64,000 nucleotides of DNA, taken from the NCBI GenBank assembly GCA_025353725.1, contig JANXOF010000045.1, positions 1-64,000 of the forward strand, in the 5' to 3' direction. Of this stretch, positions 56,116 through 64,000 are shown in pieces (the first letter of the stretch is position 1; each line of letters begins with the position of its first letter). The notes under the pieces are model-generated. The model saw only the letters and a list, made by a program, of their open reading frames with translations. It made no database searches and was not told the origin of the DNA. Made by a program: the position numbers and the translations under genes. This DNA is from Polyangiaceae bacterium. Its GTDB lineage: Bacteria > Myxococcota_A > Polyangia > Polyangiales > Polyangiaceae.

Positions 56116-56189
56116 CGGGGAGTAGCACAGCCTGGTAGTGCGCAAGCTTTGGGTGCTTGAGGTCGTGGGTTCGAATCCCGCTTCCCCGA
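56116..56189 (+). tRNA. tRNA-Pro (anticodon TGG)
   Basis: Acceptor CGGGGAG with TTCCCCG (one G-T), D-arm, anticodon stem CAAGC/GCTTG with loop TTTGGGT (anticodon TGG), and GTGGGTTCGAATCCCGC T-arm. Discriminator A at 56189. CCA is not encoded. Confidence 0.96.
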
Positions 56190-56525
56190 CTGGTTCCGCA
56201 TCGCTGTTCGTTCTTTAGTTTCCGTTCTTCGAACGTACAGTCGCTTGCCATGTGAGTACAGTTCGGCTTTTTTTGCGCCAGGCTGGACACACGTAGCTTG
56301 AGTCGTACGAAACATCTTTGTTTCGCAGCGCAGCGCAGCGTACGGGTCCGGGCCGTCCGGCGCTCCGCCCATCCGCCCATCCGACCCTTCGAACCGTCAG
56401 GCGCGCCGCCGAGGTCGGGCATGGGCGATTGTAGAGCGCCAAGACGCGCACGAGAGGGTGGTTCGTCGTGCTCGCCTGCTTCATGTCCGGGTTCAGTCCG
56501 CTGCGAGTACCCCGATGCTTCTGCG
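56190..56525. other. Intergenic region after tRNA-Pro
   Basis: About 335 bases with a T7 run near 56269 and a three-copy CGCAG repeat near 56325. No convincing gene was found. Confidence 0.5.
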
Positions 56526-58034
56526 TTAGTGGGCGTTGAGGTAAGTCACCAGCGCCGTTCGATCGTCGACGCTAAGGTCACACCCGTACGTGTGGCCTCC
56601 GTTGCCGAACGCTTTGGTGCTCACGTTTCCTCGAAGGCCGGCTGAGCAGAAGACCTCGTCGAGCGAGTCGACCGAGCCGTTGTGTAGAAAGAGGCGCATG
56701 GCCCAAAGCCCGACCAAGCGAGGCGACTTGATTCCGTGCGTCAACGCGTCGCCAGGCTGAAACCGTAATCCGTCTTGGAGGACGCCGTCCAAGTCCGGAT
56801 CGGCCCATCTCGCCATTTCGGCGTCTGTGCCTATTTCTGTGTAGGAATAGACTTTGAGGCCGCCGCCGCGCGGACCCCCGTGGCAATCGATGCATCCGCG
56901 GTCGCGAAAGAGAGCCTCGCCGCGGGCAAGAGCGTCAACGTTCACCGCTCGCGGCGGGACAGGGGCCTGCAGTGAATAGATGTATTCTGCAAGTGGCGCG
57001 AGCCGTTCTTTTGGCCACTTCGAGAGGTCTCCTCCGCCCAAATCGACGAACGACGCGAGAAAGTTTTCAAGCGATGCCGTTGCCCCGGTCCACCCGAGCA
57101 TCGCGCTCGGCATCGACGCCGCGTCGGCCTCTGCCTTTCGAGGAATTCCCCAGAGAGGACTAATCTTGCTCACCGTGTGAGCATGATCATTGATCGGTAA
57201 AGGCTCGATGAAAAAGTCCATCGTCCCAGGCTTCCAGTCTGCGTAATGCTTTTCGGCCTCCTTCGGAAATGCAGGTGCCGTTCCCGCTAAGCCGATGGGT
57301 AGGAGGGCGGCGACCAGTCGGCCTTTGAGGAGGATGTCCCGGTTCAATTGGTCGAGCATCGGTTGGATCCTGGCGATGGCATCCGGGTCGTGTGACGCGG
57401 CGTCTCCCTTTAGCGCGACGAGTGGAAGCACGGCCAAAGCGAGGTTTTGTAAGCCATAGGCGTAGTCATGGTTCGGCGCGCCCACGGAGTAGCGACCGTC
57501 GGGCAAGCGGCCGAAGTGACAGCTTGCGCAAGAAAACGCGAGGGTATCGACGCTGCCGAATTTTTTCCCGGGGGCCAAGCCGAGCGGGAGACTTTCGGTG
57601 GAACGCGGGTCGGGGATCATGCCCAACTTCGCGAAGCCCTTTCCTATCGCGTCTGGAAAGTTCTGCGCGAGGAAGGTGACGATCGGCTTCGGTACGCCGG
57701 TCGTGCCGAATCCTTCGTCGAAGAACATCGCTTTACCGCAAAGAAGCGTCGTTCTGCGGTCATGGGCGCCGGCTGCGTAACGCTCGCAGGCTCCCTCCAG
57801 CGCGTCTCTCTCAAGCACCCCATTGAGATCGGTGCTGTCGTTGAGGAGTCCCCCTGCGTCGTCGGGCGGCGTCCCGAAGGGGTCCGAGCGCGCGTTCGGT
57901 GCTCCCGGCACTTTTCGTAGCCTAGTCTGACCCCCCGCGAGGTCGCCCGCTCGTGACGTCTCGTCGGGCGACGACGCCGCGCACGCGGCGATCGTCATGC
58001 TGACTCCAAGCCCTATCGTGAAGAGTCTTTTCAT
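56526..58034 (-). CDS. Dihaem cytochrome c lipoprotein (peroxidase-like/MauG-type)
   Basis: A 502-residue secreted protein with a signal peptide and lipobox (AACAASS area) and two haem sites: CASCH (in FSCASCHFGRLPDG) and CIDCH (in RGCIDCHGGPRGG). The spacing and helical linkers, with an FF-Trp-Pro-rich middle, resemble MauG/bacterial cytochrome c peroxidases and the dihaem secreted proteins that use two lobes. The N-terminal 80 residues are a low-complexity linker. ATG 58034. No redox partner is adjacent. It adds to the several haem lipoproteins in this window. Confidence 0.82.
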   Translation of the reverse strand: MKRLFTIGLGVSMTIAACAASSPDETSRAGDLAGGQTRLRKVPGAPNARSDPFGTPPDDAGGLLNDSTDLNGVLERDALEGACERYAAGAHDRRTTLLCGKAMFFDEGFGTTGVPKPIVTFLAQNFPDAIGKGFAKLGMIPDPRSTESLPLGLAPGKKFGSVDTLAFSCASCHFGRLPDGRYSVGAPNHDYAYGLQNLALAVLPLVALKGDAASHDPDAIARIQPMLDQLNRDILLKGRLVAALLPIGLAGTAPAFPKEAEKHYADWKPGTMDFFIEPLPINDHAHTVSKISPLWGIPRKAEADAASMPSAMLGWTGATASLENFLASFVDLGGGDLSKWPKERLAPLAEYIYSLQAPVPPRAVNVDALARGEALFRDRGCIDCHGGPRGGGLKVYSYTEIGTDAEMARWADPDLDGVLQDGLRFQPGDALTHGIKSPRLVGLWAMRLFLHNGSVDSLDEVFCSAGLRGNVSTKAFGNGGHTYGCDLSVDDRTALVTYLNAH

Positions 58035-58215
58035 CACTCTTTTGTCGGCTCACGAGCGTGACGTGTCAATGTTGAGCTCGACGCCAAGAGTCGTGAGGCG
58101 CGATCGGGACGCGCTCATTGGGCGGTGAGCGCTTCCCTCGCATTAACCTGCGGGCCGTTGCCGCGGCGTGTCCGATTGAGCGTTTGCGTCGCGCTCGTTC
58201 ACGCCGCGTAGGACG

Positions 58216-59136
58216 TCAGTCACCGCGAGCCACGAAGTTGTCCACCCGAGCCTCACCGTCGACTGCTCCCGACATGCAAAACAATCCAACGTCAACGCTC
58301 TTCAGTAAACCGTAATCGCACAAGTCGAGATTGATGGGACTCGCATCAAGAGCGATTTTTCCGTCGATCCACACGTTCGCCACCGGTGTCGAAGCGGGGT
58401 CATTGACAATCTCGACGGCGACGCGAGTCCAGCGCCGAGGGTCTACGCCAATGGACAGCGGCAAAACCTGCCCGTTGGCGGCTGCGCCTGCAATATACAA
58501 TACTGTTTCGCCTTCTCGGGGATTCAGCGCAACTGTGCAAGGCTTCGTCCCGCTCGCGCCAGATATTTTAAACCTGTTCACGTAGGAGTTGAGTGGAAAG
58601 CCAGCAGTGTCGTCGGCGTGACCTAGGTATAGGTCGTATTCGACGCGCACCCGCGTTAGGTAGCCCGCGGAAAGTGTCCGAAGATCTTGGACCGACCGAC
58701 ATGTCCCAGGCGTCCCCGGAGGGACGTGAAATCGGCGGGACGACGGGCCGGAAACGAACCGTGCGGTATCGAGGGCGACGACGCCACCGGGTTCGACAAC
58801 AGACGACCACCCAGCGCCAAATGGGAGTACATCGAAATCTTCGCAAAGTGTGGCTACAGGGGCGAGCGACGAACAGAACGGAGGACCTACGTCCGGCCTA
58901 CCGTCGGGAGCGCCATCAGGCCCTGCATCCAGGCTCGTGTCGCTGCCCGCCTCGAGCGCGGCTTCGACTCTAGACGAAGAGTCTGGCATCTCGCTGGGCA
59001 CACGATTCGTTTCAGCAGCGTCGCGACCTGCGCCCGTCACGCCGGCAAGTCCGCTTACGTCCGTTAAAAGCGAACATCCTAAAGGCGCTCCAATAACAAC
59101 TAAGAGCGCCAGACGGGCCGAGAGCTTTCGCTGCAT
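58216..59136 (-). CDS. Secreted lipoprotein, probable beta-jellyroll
   Basis: A 306-residue protein with signal and lipobox (PLGC). A Ser/Asp/Ala/Gly-rich linker (SDTSLDAGPDGAPDGRPDV) precedes a domain from about 90 with alternating strands (FCSSLAPVATLCEDFDV, YLTRVRVEYDLYLGHAD, RWTRVAVEIVNDPASTPVANVWIDGKIAL, KSVDVGLFC) that has the look of LamG/concanavalin-like jellyrolls. The ligand is unknown. Similar lipoproteins with CSLL-type signals are frequent in this kind of genome. Confidence 0.75.
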   Translation of the reverse strand: MQRKLSARLALLVVIGAPLGCSLLTDVSGLAGVTGAGRDAAETNRVPSEMPDSSSRVEAALEAGSDTSLDAGPDGAPDGRPDVGPPFCSSLAPVATLCEDFDVLPFGAGWSSVVEPGGVVALDTARFVSGPSSRRFHVPPGTPGTCRSVQDLRTLSAGYLTRVRVEYDLYLGHADDTAGFPLNSYVNRFKISGASGTKPCTVALNPREGETVLYIAGAAANGQVLPLSIGVDPRRWTRVAVEIVNDPASTPVANVWIDGKIALDASPINLDLCDYGLLKSVDVGLFCMSGAVDGEARVDNFVARGD

Positions 59137-59540
59137 TCATCAAACCGTATCATCCACGGGGCTTCGCGAAGGCCGTTTATTAATGAGCCAGTCAATGGAT
59201 GATTGTAAGTAAGTGTCGATGGCGCACTCACGAAGATTCGCGGTTGCCACGACCTGATCTAAAACTACGCGTGGGCATCATCGGAGAGGGCGGGTCGGCA
59301 GCACCGAAGTGATGCGCGTAAGCATCACCTGAGACCGCAAGCCGTTCGCGCGGGTCGAGCTTCTCGCCATGGCTGGCCGTCATCGTCACGCCGCACTCCG
59401 CAACCGGTCCGCGATCGAGCCCTCTGCGCTCACTAAATGACCTGTGGACAAGCTGTGGTCCACTTACGGTAAGTACCTTTAAATAAGTCTCTCTAACGCC
59501 CAACCAAACCGCGCGGTTGGGCCCGCATGCCCAGGAAATA
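59137..59540. other. Intergenic region upstream of mraZ
   Basis: About 400 bases between a minus-strand lipoprotein start and the mraZ promoter. A TGTGGACAA at 59443 resembles one DnaA box with a mismatch, and GTGGAC/GTCCAC form a small inverted repeat at 59444-59463. No gene was seen. Confidence 0.5.
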
Positions 59541-59569
59541 TTGACAGGAGTAAGACTTAAAAATAGGTT
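59541..59569 (+). promoter_or_regulatory. Candidate sigma-70-type promoter for the dcw cluster
   Basis: TTGACA at 59541-59546 is a perfect -35, with TAGGTT 17 bases on as a weaker -10. It sits just before the possible MraZ boxes. Confidence 0.5.
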
Positions 59570-59581
59570 GCGATGGCTGCG

Positions 59582-59606
59582 TGGGAAGAAGTGGCGGGAA
59601 GTGCCA
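59582..59606 (+). promoter_or_regulatory. Candidate MraZ-binding repeats
   Basis: TGGGA, TGGCG and TGCCA start ten bases apart (59582, 59592, 59602), like the TGGGN repeats separated by five bases bound by MraZ to repress its own operon. Only the first is a perfect match. Confidence 0.5.
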
Positions 59607-59660
59607 AAAGTTGGCATCAACCTCGCCCGAGCCACCACGAAGCTCGAGGGTGCTTCGTCG

Positions 59661-60104
59661 ATGTTTCGCGGTCGGTACGAGCACACGGTGGACGCGAAAG
59701 GGAGAACCAGCCTCCCCGCGCGCTATCGCGACGTGCTTTCGTCGATGGGCGAGCGGCGCATCATTCTGACAAGCGCGCTCGACCCTTGCCTGGTCGCCTA
59801 CACGTCGCCCGAGTGGGCGGCCTTTGAAGAGCGTCTGGCAAAGCTCCCGCAGTTCGATCGTGCGGTGCAGAAGTTGAAGCGAATCTACGTGTCTGGCGCG
59901 GTGGAGTGCGAGGTCGACGACTCCGGGCGAATTCTCGTGCCGCCGACGCTTCGTGAGCACGCGCAGCTCAAAAAAGACGTTCTCTGGGCGGGAAGCGGCA
60001 AGTACGCCGAGCTCTGGGACGCGCAGGCGTGGAAGAAGTACTTCGAGACGACCGACGACGACCGCGAGCAGATCAGTGCGCGCCTCGCGGAGCTTGGCTT
60101 ATGA
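59661..60104 (+). CDS. mraZ: Transcriptional regulator MraZ
   Basis: A 147-residue AbrB-like DNA-binding protein that represses the dcw operon. It shows MFRGRYEHTVDAKGRTSLPARYRDVL, then the second repeat with VECEVDDSGRILVPPTLREHAQL. ATG 59661 with GAGGG ten bases upstream; the frame reaches back to 59517 but lacks homology there. Its stop overlaps the rsmH start. Confidence 0.95.
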   Translation: MFRGRYEHTVDAKGRTSLPARYRDVLSSMGERRIILTSALDPCLVAYTSPEWAAFEERLAKLPQFDRAVQKLKRIYVSGAVECEVDDSGRILVPPTLREHAQLKKDVLWAGSGKYAELWDAQAWKKYFETTDDDREQISARLAELGL

Positions 60105-61126
60105 GCACCGTCGACGATCACGTTTACGCACGGGTGCAGCTCGCGTTGCCGGGCCTCGCCGAAGAAACGAACCAAGAATGGGTCTGGACGGACGACATGG
60201 AAGAGGAGACCGACGTGCCGGGGTTCGTTCACGCTACGGTCATGAAGACGGAGGTTGTCCTCGCCCTCGCCCCGCGCGAAGGCACCTACGTCGACGTGAC
60301 GACCGGCGGTGGCGGGCACACGGAGGCCATCCTTGAAGCGCATCCTCAGTCGCGCGTCGTTGCGCTCGACCGCGATCAAACCGCCCTCGACGCCGCCCGC
60401 GTGCGGCTTGCGCGGTTCGGCGATCGCGTCACGTTCGTCAAAACGCCATTTGGCCGCGTGGCCGAAGCTTTGCAGGCTCTCGGCATCGCGACTGTCGCGG
60501 GCCTTTGTGCCGACCTCGGTGTGAGCTCGCCGCAGCTTGACGAAGCCGCGCGCGGCATGAGTTTCCGCCGCGAGGGGCCTATCGACATGCGCATGGACGC
60601 GAGCGAGGGCGAGGAAACGGCGCTCGAACTTATCGCGCGCGTTTCGGACGACGAGCTCGCGAACCTCATCTTTCAATACGGCGACGAGCGCCGCTCGCGT
60701 CGTATTGCACGGAGCGTAAAGCGAGCGCTCGGCGACAACCAACTCGTCACCACGCTCGACCTGCGGCGCGCCATCGTCCGCGCGGTGGGCCCCGTTCGCG
60801 TAGGCGGCGTCGACCCGGCCACGCGAACGTTTCAGGCGCTGCGCATTGCCGTGAACCGGGAGCTCCAAGAGATCGAGGAGCTGCTCGCTGCAGCGCCAGG
60901 GATCGTAGAAATCGGTGGCGTAGTGTCGATTCTGAGCTTTCATTCACTCGAGGACCGCCTCGTGAAGCGTGCGTTTCACGCCAAAGGAACGTGGACGTCG
61001 CTCTTCAAAAAGCCTCTCGTCGCGGGCGAGGAAGAGAACGCCTCGAACCCTCGCTCTCGAAGCGCCAAGCTTCGCTCTGCCCGGCGTGTCTCCGAGGAGG
61101 AGACGAAACGAGGAAAGTACACGTGA
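60101..61126 (+). CDS. rsmH: 16S rRNA (cytosine-1402-N4) methyltransferase
   Basis: A 341-residue SAM-dependent enzyme (MraW). It has YVDVTTGGGGHTEAIL, the GVSSPQLDEAARGMSFRREGPIDMRMD segment, TFQALRIAVNREL and LSFHSLEDRLVKR. An N-terminal acidic extension of about 40 residues precedes the core. It overlaps mraZ by ATGA and ends in GTGA with ftsL. Confidence 0.96.
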   Translation: MSTVDDHVYARVQLALPGLAEETNQEWVWTDDMEEETDVPGFVHATVMKTEVVLALAPREGTYVDVTTGGGGHTEAILEAHPQSRVVALDRDQTALDAARVRLARFGDRVTFVKTPFGRVAEALQALGIATVAGLCADLGVSSPQLDEAARGMSFRREGPIDMRMDASEGEETALELIARVSDDELANLIFQYGDERRSRRIARSVKRALGDNQLVTTLDLRRAIVRAVGPVRVGGVDPATRTFQALRIAVNRELQEIEELLAAAPGIVEIGGVVSILSFHSLEDRLVKRAFHAKGTWTSLFKKPLVAGEEENASNPRSRSAKLRSARRVSEEETKRGKYT

Positions 61127-61464
61127 CCCCCAAGCGCGCGCGGATCTTCTTGTTCACGTGGTCGCTCGCCGTCGTCGCGGCGGTCTGCGCCTTTGTCGTT
61201 CACCTTGCGATGCGCGGGCGCACAATTTCGCTCGGCTACGAGCTTGGCAAAGCGCGTAACGAGCAGATGCGCCTCCGTGAGGTAAAACGCGTTCTCGAAC
61301 TCGAGTCCGCGAGCTACAAGACGCCCGAACGCGTCGAGGTGATAGCGCGCACGCTGCTCGGGATGGAGCCGCCTCCGTCGGATCGAATCGTGAGCGTGAC
61401 GGGTAAGTCGCCTTCGACCGAAGAGGGAATCGAAGCGCGCGTCCAAGCGAAGTCGGGACTCTGA
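61123..61464 (+). CDS. ftsL: Cell division protein FtsL-like
   Basis: A 113-residue single-pass protein: short cytosolic N-terminus, transmembrane helix (FLFTWSLAVVAAVCAFVVHLAM), then a periplasmic coiled coil (RNEQMRLREVKRVLELESASY). The GTG start overlaps the rsmH stop as GTGA. The identity rests on its place between rsmH and ftsI and on this topology, because FtsL is poorly conserved. Confidence 0.85.
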   Translation: MTPKRARIFLFTWSLAVVAAVCAFVVHLAMRGRTISLGYELGKARNEQMRLREVKRVLELESASYKTPERVEVIARTLLGMEPPPSDRIVSVTGKSPSTEEGIEARVQAKSGL

Positions 61465-61470
61465 GCGTTT

Positions 61471-63588
61471 ATGCGAAACCTCGACCCAAAGCGCGCGAAA
61501 TGGATTCGGTTTCGCATGGGGCTGCTCTGCGGAACGATGTCCTTGGGTTTGGGCGGCTTCGTCTCGAGCGCGTTCCGTGTTCAAGTCGAAGATGGTGCGT
61601 CGTGGAAGGAAACCGCTGAAAACCAGCGCCAGCGGCGACTTCACGTGGAGCCTAAGCGCGGAGCGATTTACGACCGAAACGGCGCAGCGCTCGCGGCCAG
61701 CGTGGAGGTGCCGAGCATCAGCGGCGACGTCGTCGAAATGCTCCGCGGCATCGAAGGCGCTCCCGCACAGTCCGTTGCGCTGCAAGACCTCACGGTGCGG
61801 ATCGCTGCGGCGCTCCGTCTTGATCCCGCTGACGTGCACGCGAAGCTCACTCCGAAGCGTCGGTTTGTATGGCTCAAGCGGCGCGTCACGGCCGAAGAAG
61901 CGCAGGCCGTTCGCGACCTCGGTGACCCGAAGAAATCGATGAAGCCCGTGAAGGGCCTCGCGGTGGAGGGGGAGGGGCGTCGGTACTACCCGGGTCGCGA
62001 TCTCGCAGGCGCTTTGCTCGGGTTTGTCGCTCCTGACGGGTTCGGAAAGGACGGCCTCGAGCTGTCGCTCGACGACGAGCTGCGCGGACGTGCAGAAGAG
62101 GTCCGCGGGCTCCGCGACAGGTCCGGTCGACTCATTTTTTCCGAAGGCTCCACGGACGAAAGTGCATTTGCGGGACACGACGTGCAGCTGTCCATCGACG
62201 AAGGTATTCAGCACGTGGCCGAACGTGAGCTCACGGTCGCGCATGGCACCTACGAGACGAAAGGCGCGTCGATCGTCGTTCTCGACCCGAGCACGGGTGA
62301 GCTCCTCGCCATGGCTTCTGTCCCCGGCTACAACCCTAACGACTACGGCGACAGCGAGCCTTTGGCGCGCCGCGACCGCGCCGTCACCGACAGGTTCGAG
62401 CCAGGCTCGGTGATGAAGACGTTTACCGTCGCCGCGGCACTTGCGAGCGGCAGCCTTACGCCGAATGAGACGATCTACTGCGAACACGGTAGCTTCAAAG
62501 TCGCCAACGTCACGATTCACGATACCCACGAAAACGACTGGCTTACGCCGACTCAAGTGCTCGCAAAGAGCTCGAACATTGGCGCGCTGAAAATCGGCCT
62601 GAACCTCGGCGAGCCTTTGATGTACGCGGCGTATCGTCGTTTCGGGTTCGGTGAGCCTACGGGGTTGCCACTTCCCGGTGAAGCGGGGGGCGTACTTCGG
62701 CCCCGAGGGCGCCCGTGGTTCGAGGTCGAAACTGCCAATGCGTCGTTCGGTCAGGGCATCAGCGTGACGACCGTGCAACTCGCGGTCGCGATGGGGGCTA
62801 TCGCGAACGCCGGCAAGTTGATGGAGCCTATTGTCGTTCGCAAAGTGACGGACGCGCGCGGCGCCGTTCTCAAGGAATGGACGCCGCACGTAAGGCGCGA
62901 AGCGGTCCCGGCAAGCGTCGCGAAGACGGTCGCCGAAATGCTCACGGCGGTCGTCGAAGAGGGCGGCACGGGCGTCGAAGCCGCGATGAATGGCTTTCGC
63001 GTGGCAGGCAAGACCTCGACGGCCCAGAAGGTCGACCCCGCCACGGGCAAGTATTCAGAAGACAAGTACACCGCTTCGTTTGTCGGTTTTGTTCCCGCAG
63101 AGAAACCTCGCTTGGTCATCGCCGTCGTGCTCGACGAGCCCATGATCGGCCGCTACGGGGGAGACCTTGCCGGTCCCGTGTTCCGCCGTGTCGCCGAGGC
63201 GAGCCTGCGGTATCTCGGTGTTCCGCCCACCGACGGCGCCCCGAAAATCAAGAACGTGACACGTAGCCTTGACGTTGCTGACGCGACTATCTCCGCATTA
63301 AAGGCAAGTGCTGTCCTCTCTGGAGGTTCCGCAGCATCGTCCGCCTCGCGCGAGGGAGAAGCTGCACTCGCACGTCCGCCCGCGCCGGTGGGCCCTCCTG
63401 TAGCAAGTGATGTGCGTGTGCCCGACGCGCTCGGCATGGGGACGCACTCCGCGGTTCGTCGGGTGGGCAGCGCGGGGCTTGTCCCGCTGGTCGAGGGAAC
63501 GGGTCGACTCGTCAAGCAGGTGCCGCCGGCAGGAACGTCGGCGCCACGAGGGTCGAGCGTGCGACTGGTTTTCGAGCCCGCGTCATGA
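61471..63588 (+). CDS. ftsI: Peptidoglycan transpeptidase FtsI (PBP3) with C-terminal PASTA domain
   Basis: A 705-residue septal penicillin-binding protein: N-terminal membrane anchor, pedestal with RGAIYDRNGAALA, and the transpeptidase motifs SVMK (313-316), SSN (367-369) and KTS (514-516, the usual KTG position). The C-terminal ~60 residues (VPDALGMGTHSAVRRVGSAGL, VKQVPPAGTSAPRGSSVRLVF) form a PASTA domain, linked by an Ala/Pro-rich stretch. PASTA is typical of Gram-positive PBPs and some delta-group bacteria. Six bases separate it from ftsL; its stop overlaps murE. Confidence 0.96.
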   Translation: MRNLDPKRAKWIRFRMGLLCGTMSLGLGGFVSSAFRVQVEDGASWKETAENQRQRRLHVEPKRGAIYDRNGAALAASVEVPSISGDVVEMLRGIEGAPAQSVALQDLTVRIAAALRLDPADVHAKLTPKRRFVWLKRRVTAEEAQAVRDLGDPKKSMKPVKGLAVEGEGRRYYPGRDLAGALLGFVAPDGFGKDGLELSLDDELRGRAEEVRGLRDRSGRLIFSEGSTDESAFAGHDVQLSIDEGIQHVAERELTVAHGTYETKGASIVVLDPSTGELLAMASVPGYNPNDYGDSEPLARRDRAVTDRFEPGSVMKTFTVAAALASGSLTPNETIYCEHGSFKVANVTIHDTHENDWLTPTQVLAKSSNIGALKIGLNLGEPLMYAAYRRFGFGEPTGLPLPGEAGGVLRPRGRPWFEVETANASFGQGISVTTVQLAVAMGAIANAGKLMEPIVVRKVTDARGAVLKEWTPHVRREAVPASVAKTVAEMLTAVVEEGGTGVEAAMNGFRVAGKTSTAQKVDPATGKYSEDKYTASFVGFVPAEKPRLVIAVVLDEPMIGRYGGDLAGPVFRRVAEASLRYLGVPPTDGAPKIKNVTRSLDVADATISALKASAVLSGGSAASSASREGEAALARPPAPVGPPVASDVRVPDALGMGTHSAVRRVGSAGLVPLVEGTGRLVKQVPPAGTSAPRGSSVRLVFEPAS

Positions 63589-64000
63589 TCGCCGACCGAG
63601 CGAAGGGCGAGAGCGCCTTCCTCGATGAGGCTCGGCAACCCTTCGAGCTGACGCTTGCCGACGTCGCGCGCGAGATTCCGGGAGTTACATCGATTCAAGG
63701 CGACACCTCCGTGCGTATCCGAGGCGTTCAGCACGATTCGAGGCGGGTGCGGCCTGGGGATCTCTTCGTCGTGCGTCGTGGCGAATCCTTCGATGGACAC
63801 GCCTTCGTCGCCGACGCCGTCGCCCGCGGCGCGGTCGCCGTCCTCACGTGCGTGTCTGCGTCGGCATCGCGTGTGGCCGCGGGCATCGCGCCGTCCGCGG
63901 TCCCGACCCTTTTCGTCGAGGATGCATCCACCGCGCTTGCTTACGCTTCGGTCGCTGTCTACGGACATCCCGAGCTCGCGCTCGACATTATCGGAATTAC
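63585..64000 (+). CDS. murE: UDP-MurNAc-tripeptide synthetase, N-terminal part
   Basis: The ATG at 63585 overlaps the ftsI stop (ATGA). The visible 138 codons include LADVAREIPGV, VQHDSRRVRPGDLFVVRRG and GHAFVADAVARGAVAVL, the first-domain pattern of MurE. The P-loop and amino-acid-binding parts lie past the window end. It adds meso-diaminopimelate (or lysine) to UDP-MurNAc-dipeptide. Confidence 0.88.
   Translation, partial: MIADRAKGESAFLDEARQPFELTLADVAREIPGVTSIQGDTSVRIRGVQHDSRRVRPGDLFVVRRGESFDGHAFVADAVARGAVAVLTCVSASASRVAAGIAPSAVPTLFVEDASTALAYASVAVYGHPELALDIIGI

Noticed and set aside
59443-59463. TGTGGACAA considered as a DnaA box or origin
   Set aside because: Single near-match with one mismatch, no cluster and no AT-rich unwinding region.
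60976-62889. 637-codon antisense frame over rsmH/ftsL/ftsI
   Set aside because: Overlaps three recognised cell-division genes on the other strand; shadow frame.

Overview
The window reads as a chromosome segment from a GC-rich (roughly 60-65% by eye) Gram-negative delta-group bacterium, most likely a myxobacterium (Myxococcota, Polyangia type). This is inferred from gene content: many secreted lipoproteins with a lipobox Cys, a Hanks-type Ser/Thr kinase and a kinase-like PEGA protein, a PP2C phosphatase fused to a cyclic-nucleotide-binding domain, a TonB-domain/TonB-receptor fusion, small c-type haem lipoproteins, and a dcw cluster whose FtsI carries a PASTA domain. Almost all of it is ordinary chromosome. 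The only hint of a mobile element is a possible transposase tail at the left edge.

Layout. 1-2880 (minus): an anthranilate synthase component I gene coupled by a GTGA overlap to a fused two-enzyme gene resembling lysine-fermentation Kal plus Kce. 3048-8038 (plus): uppS, a lipoprotein metallopeptidase with PDZ, cdsA, then a glutamate dehydrogenase. 8136-14991: a beta-trefoil lipoprotein, a LysR/NmrA divergent pair, a TonB-domain/receptor fusion and a coupled EF-hand protein. 15016-19405 (minus): envelope proteins and the PP2C-cNMP protein. 19640-23519 (plus): a CcmH-like protein, a HemQ/chlorite-dismutase-like protein and conserved unknowns. 23545-29095: lipoproteins, including a pyroglutamyl-peptidase-like protein, a VWC-like protein and a Cys-rich repeat protein. 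29198-35503: central metabolism (transaldolase, fumarase, aconitase) and an FKBP, with a frameshifted small gene between.

35638-43942: a secreted propeller-like lipoprotein, a bacterial expansin, a Ser/Thr kinase, and a minus-strand set of a putative outer-membrane barrel plus two small c-type haem lipoproteins, with a third haem lipoprotein divergent from it. 44061-49692: two giant thioredoxin-fold proteins, each with three DsbA-like domains, separated by a 2OG-oxygenase-like gene and followed by a small barrel. 49720-53829: aspartokinase, then an operon of a degenerate kinase with PEGA, a FliO-like protein and a FliP/SctR type III export protein with no other secretion genes beside it. 53991-59136: lipoproteins, a dihaem cytochrome, tRNA-Ala(CGC), tRNA-Pro(TGG) and a striking 9 x 8-bp tandem repeat. 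59541-64000: mraZ-rsmH-ftsL-ftsI-murE, tightly overlapping.

The most interesting candidates are the porin/haem-lipoprotein set (possible outer-membrane electron conduit), the paired triple-DsbA proteins, the pseudokinase-FliO-SctR operon, the Kal-Kce fusion, and the 8-bp repeat array that could change a downstream reading frame or promoter. Short tandem repeats recur at gene edges and in signal-peptide regions throughout.
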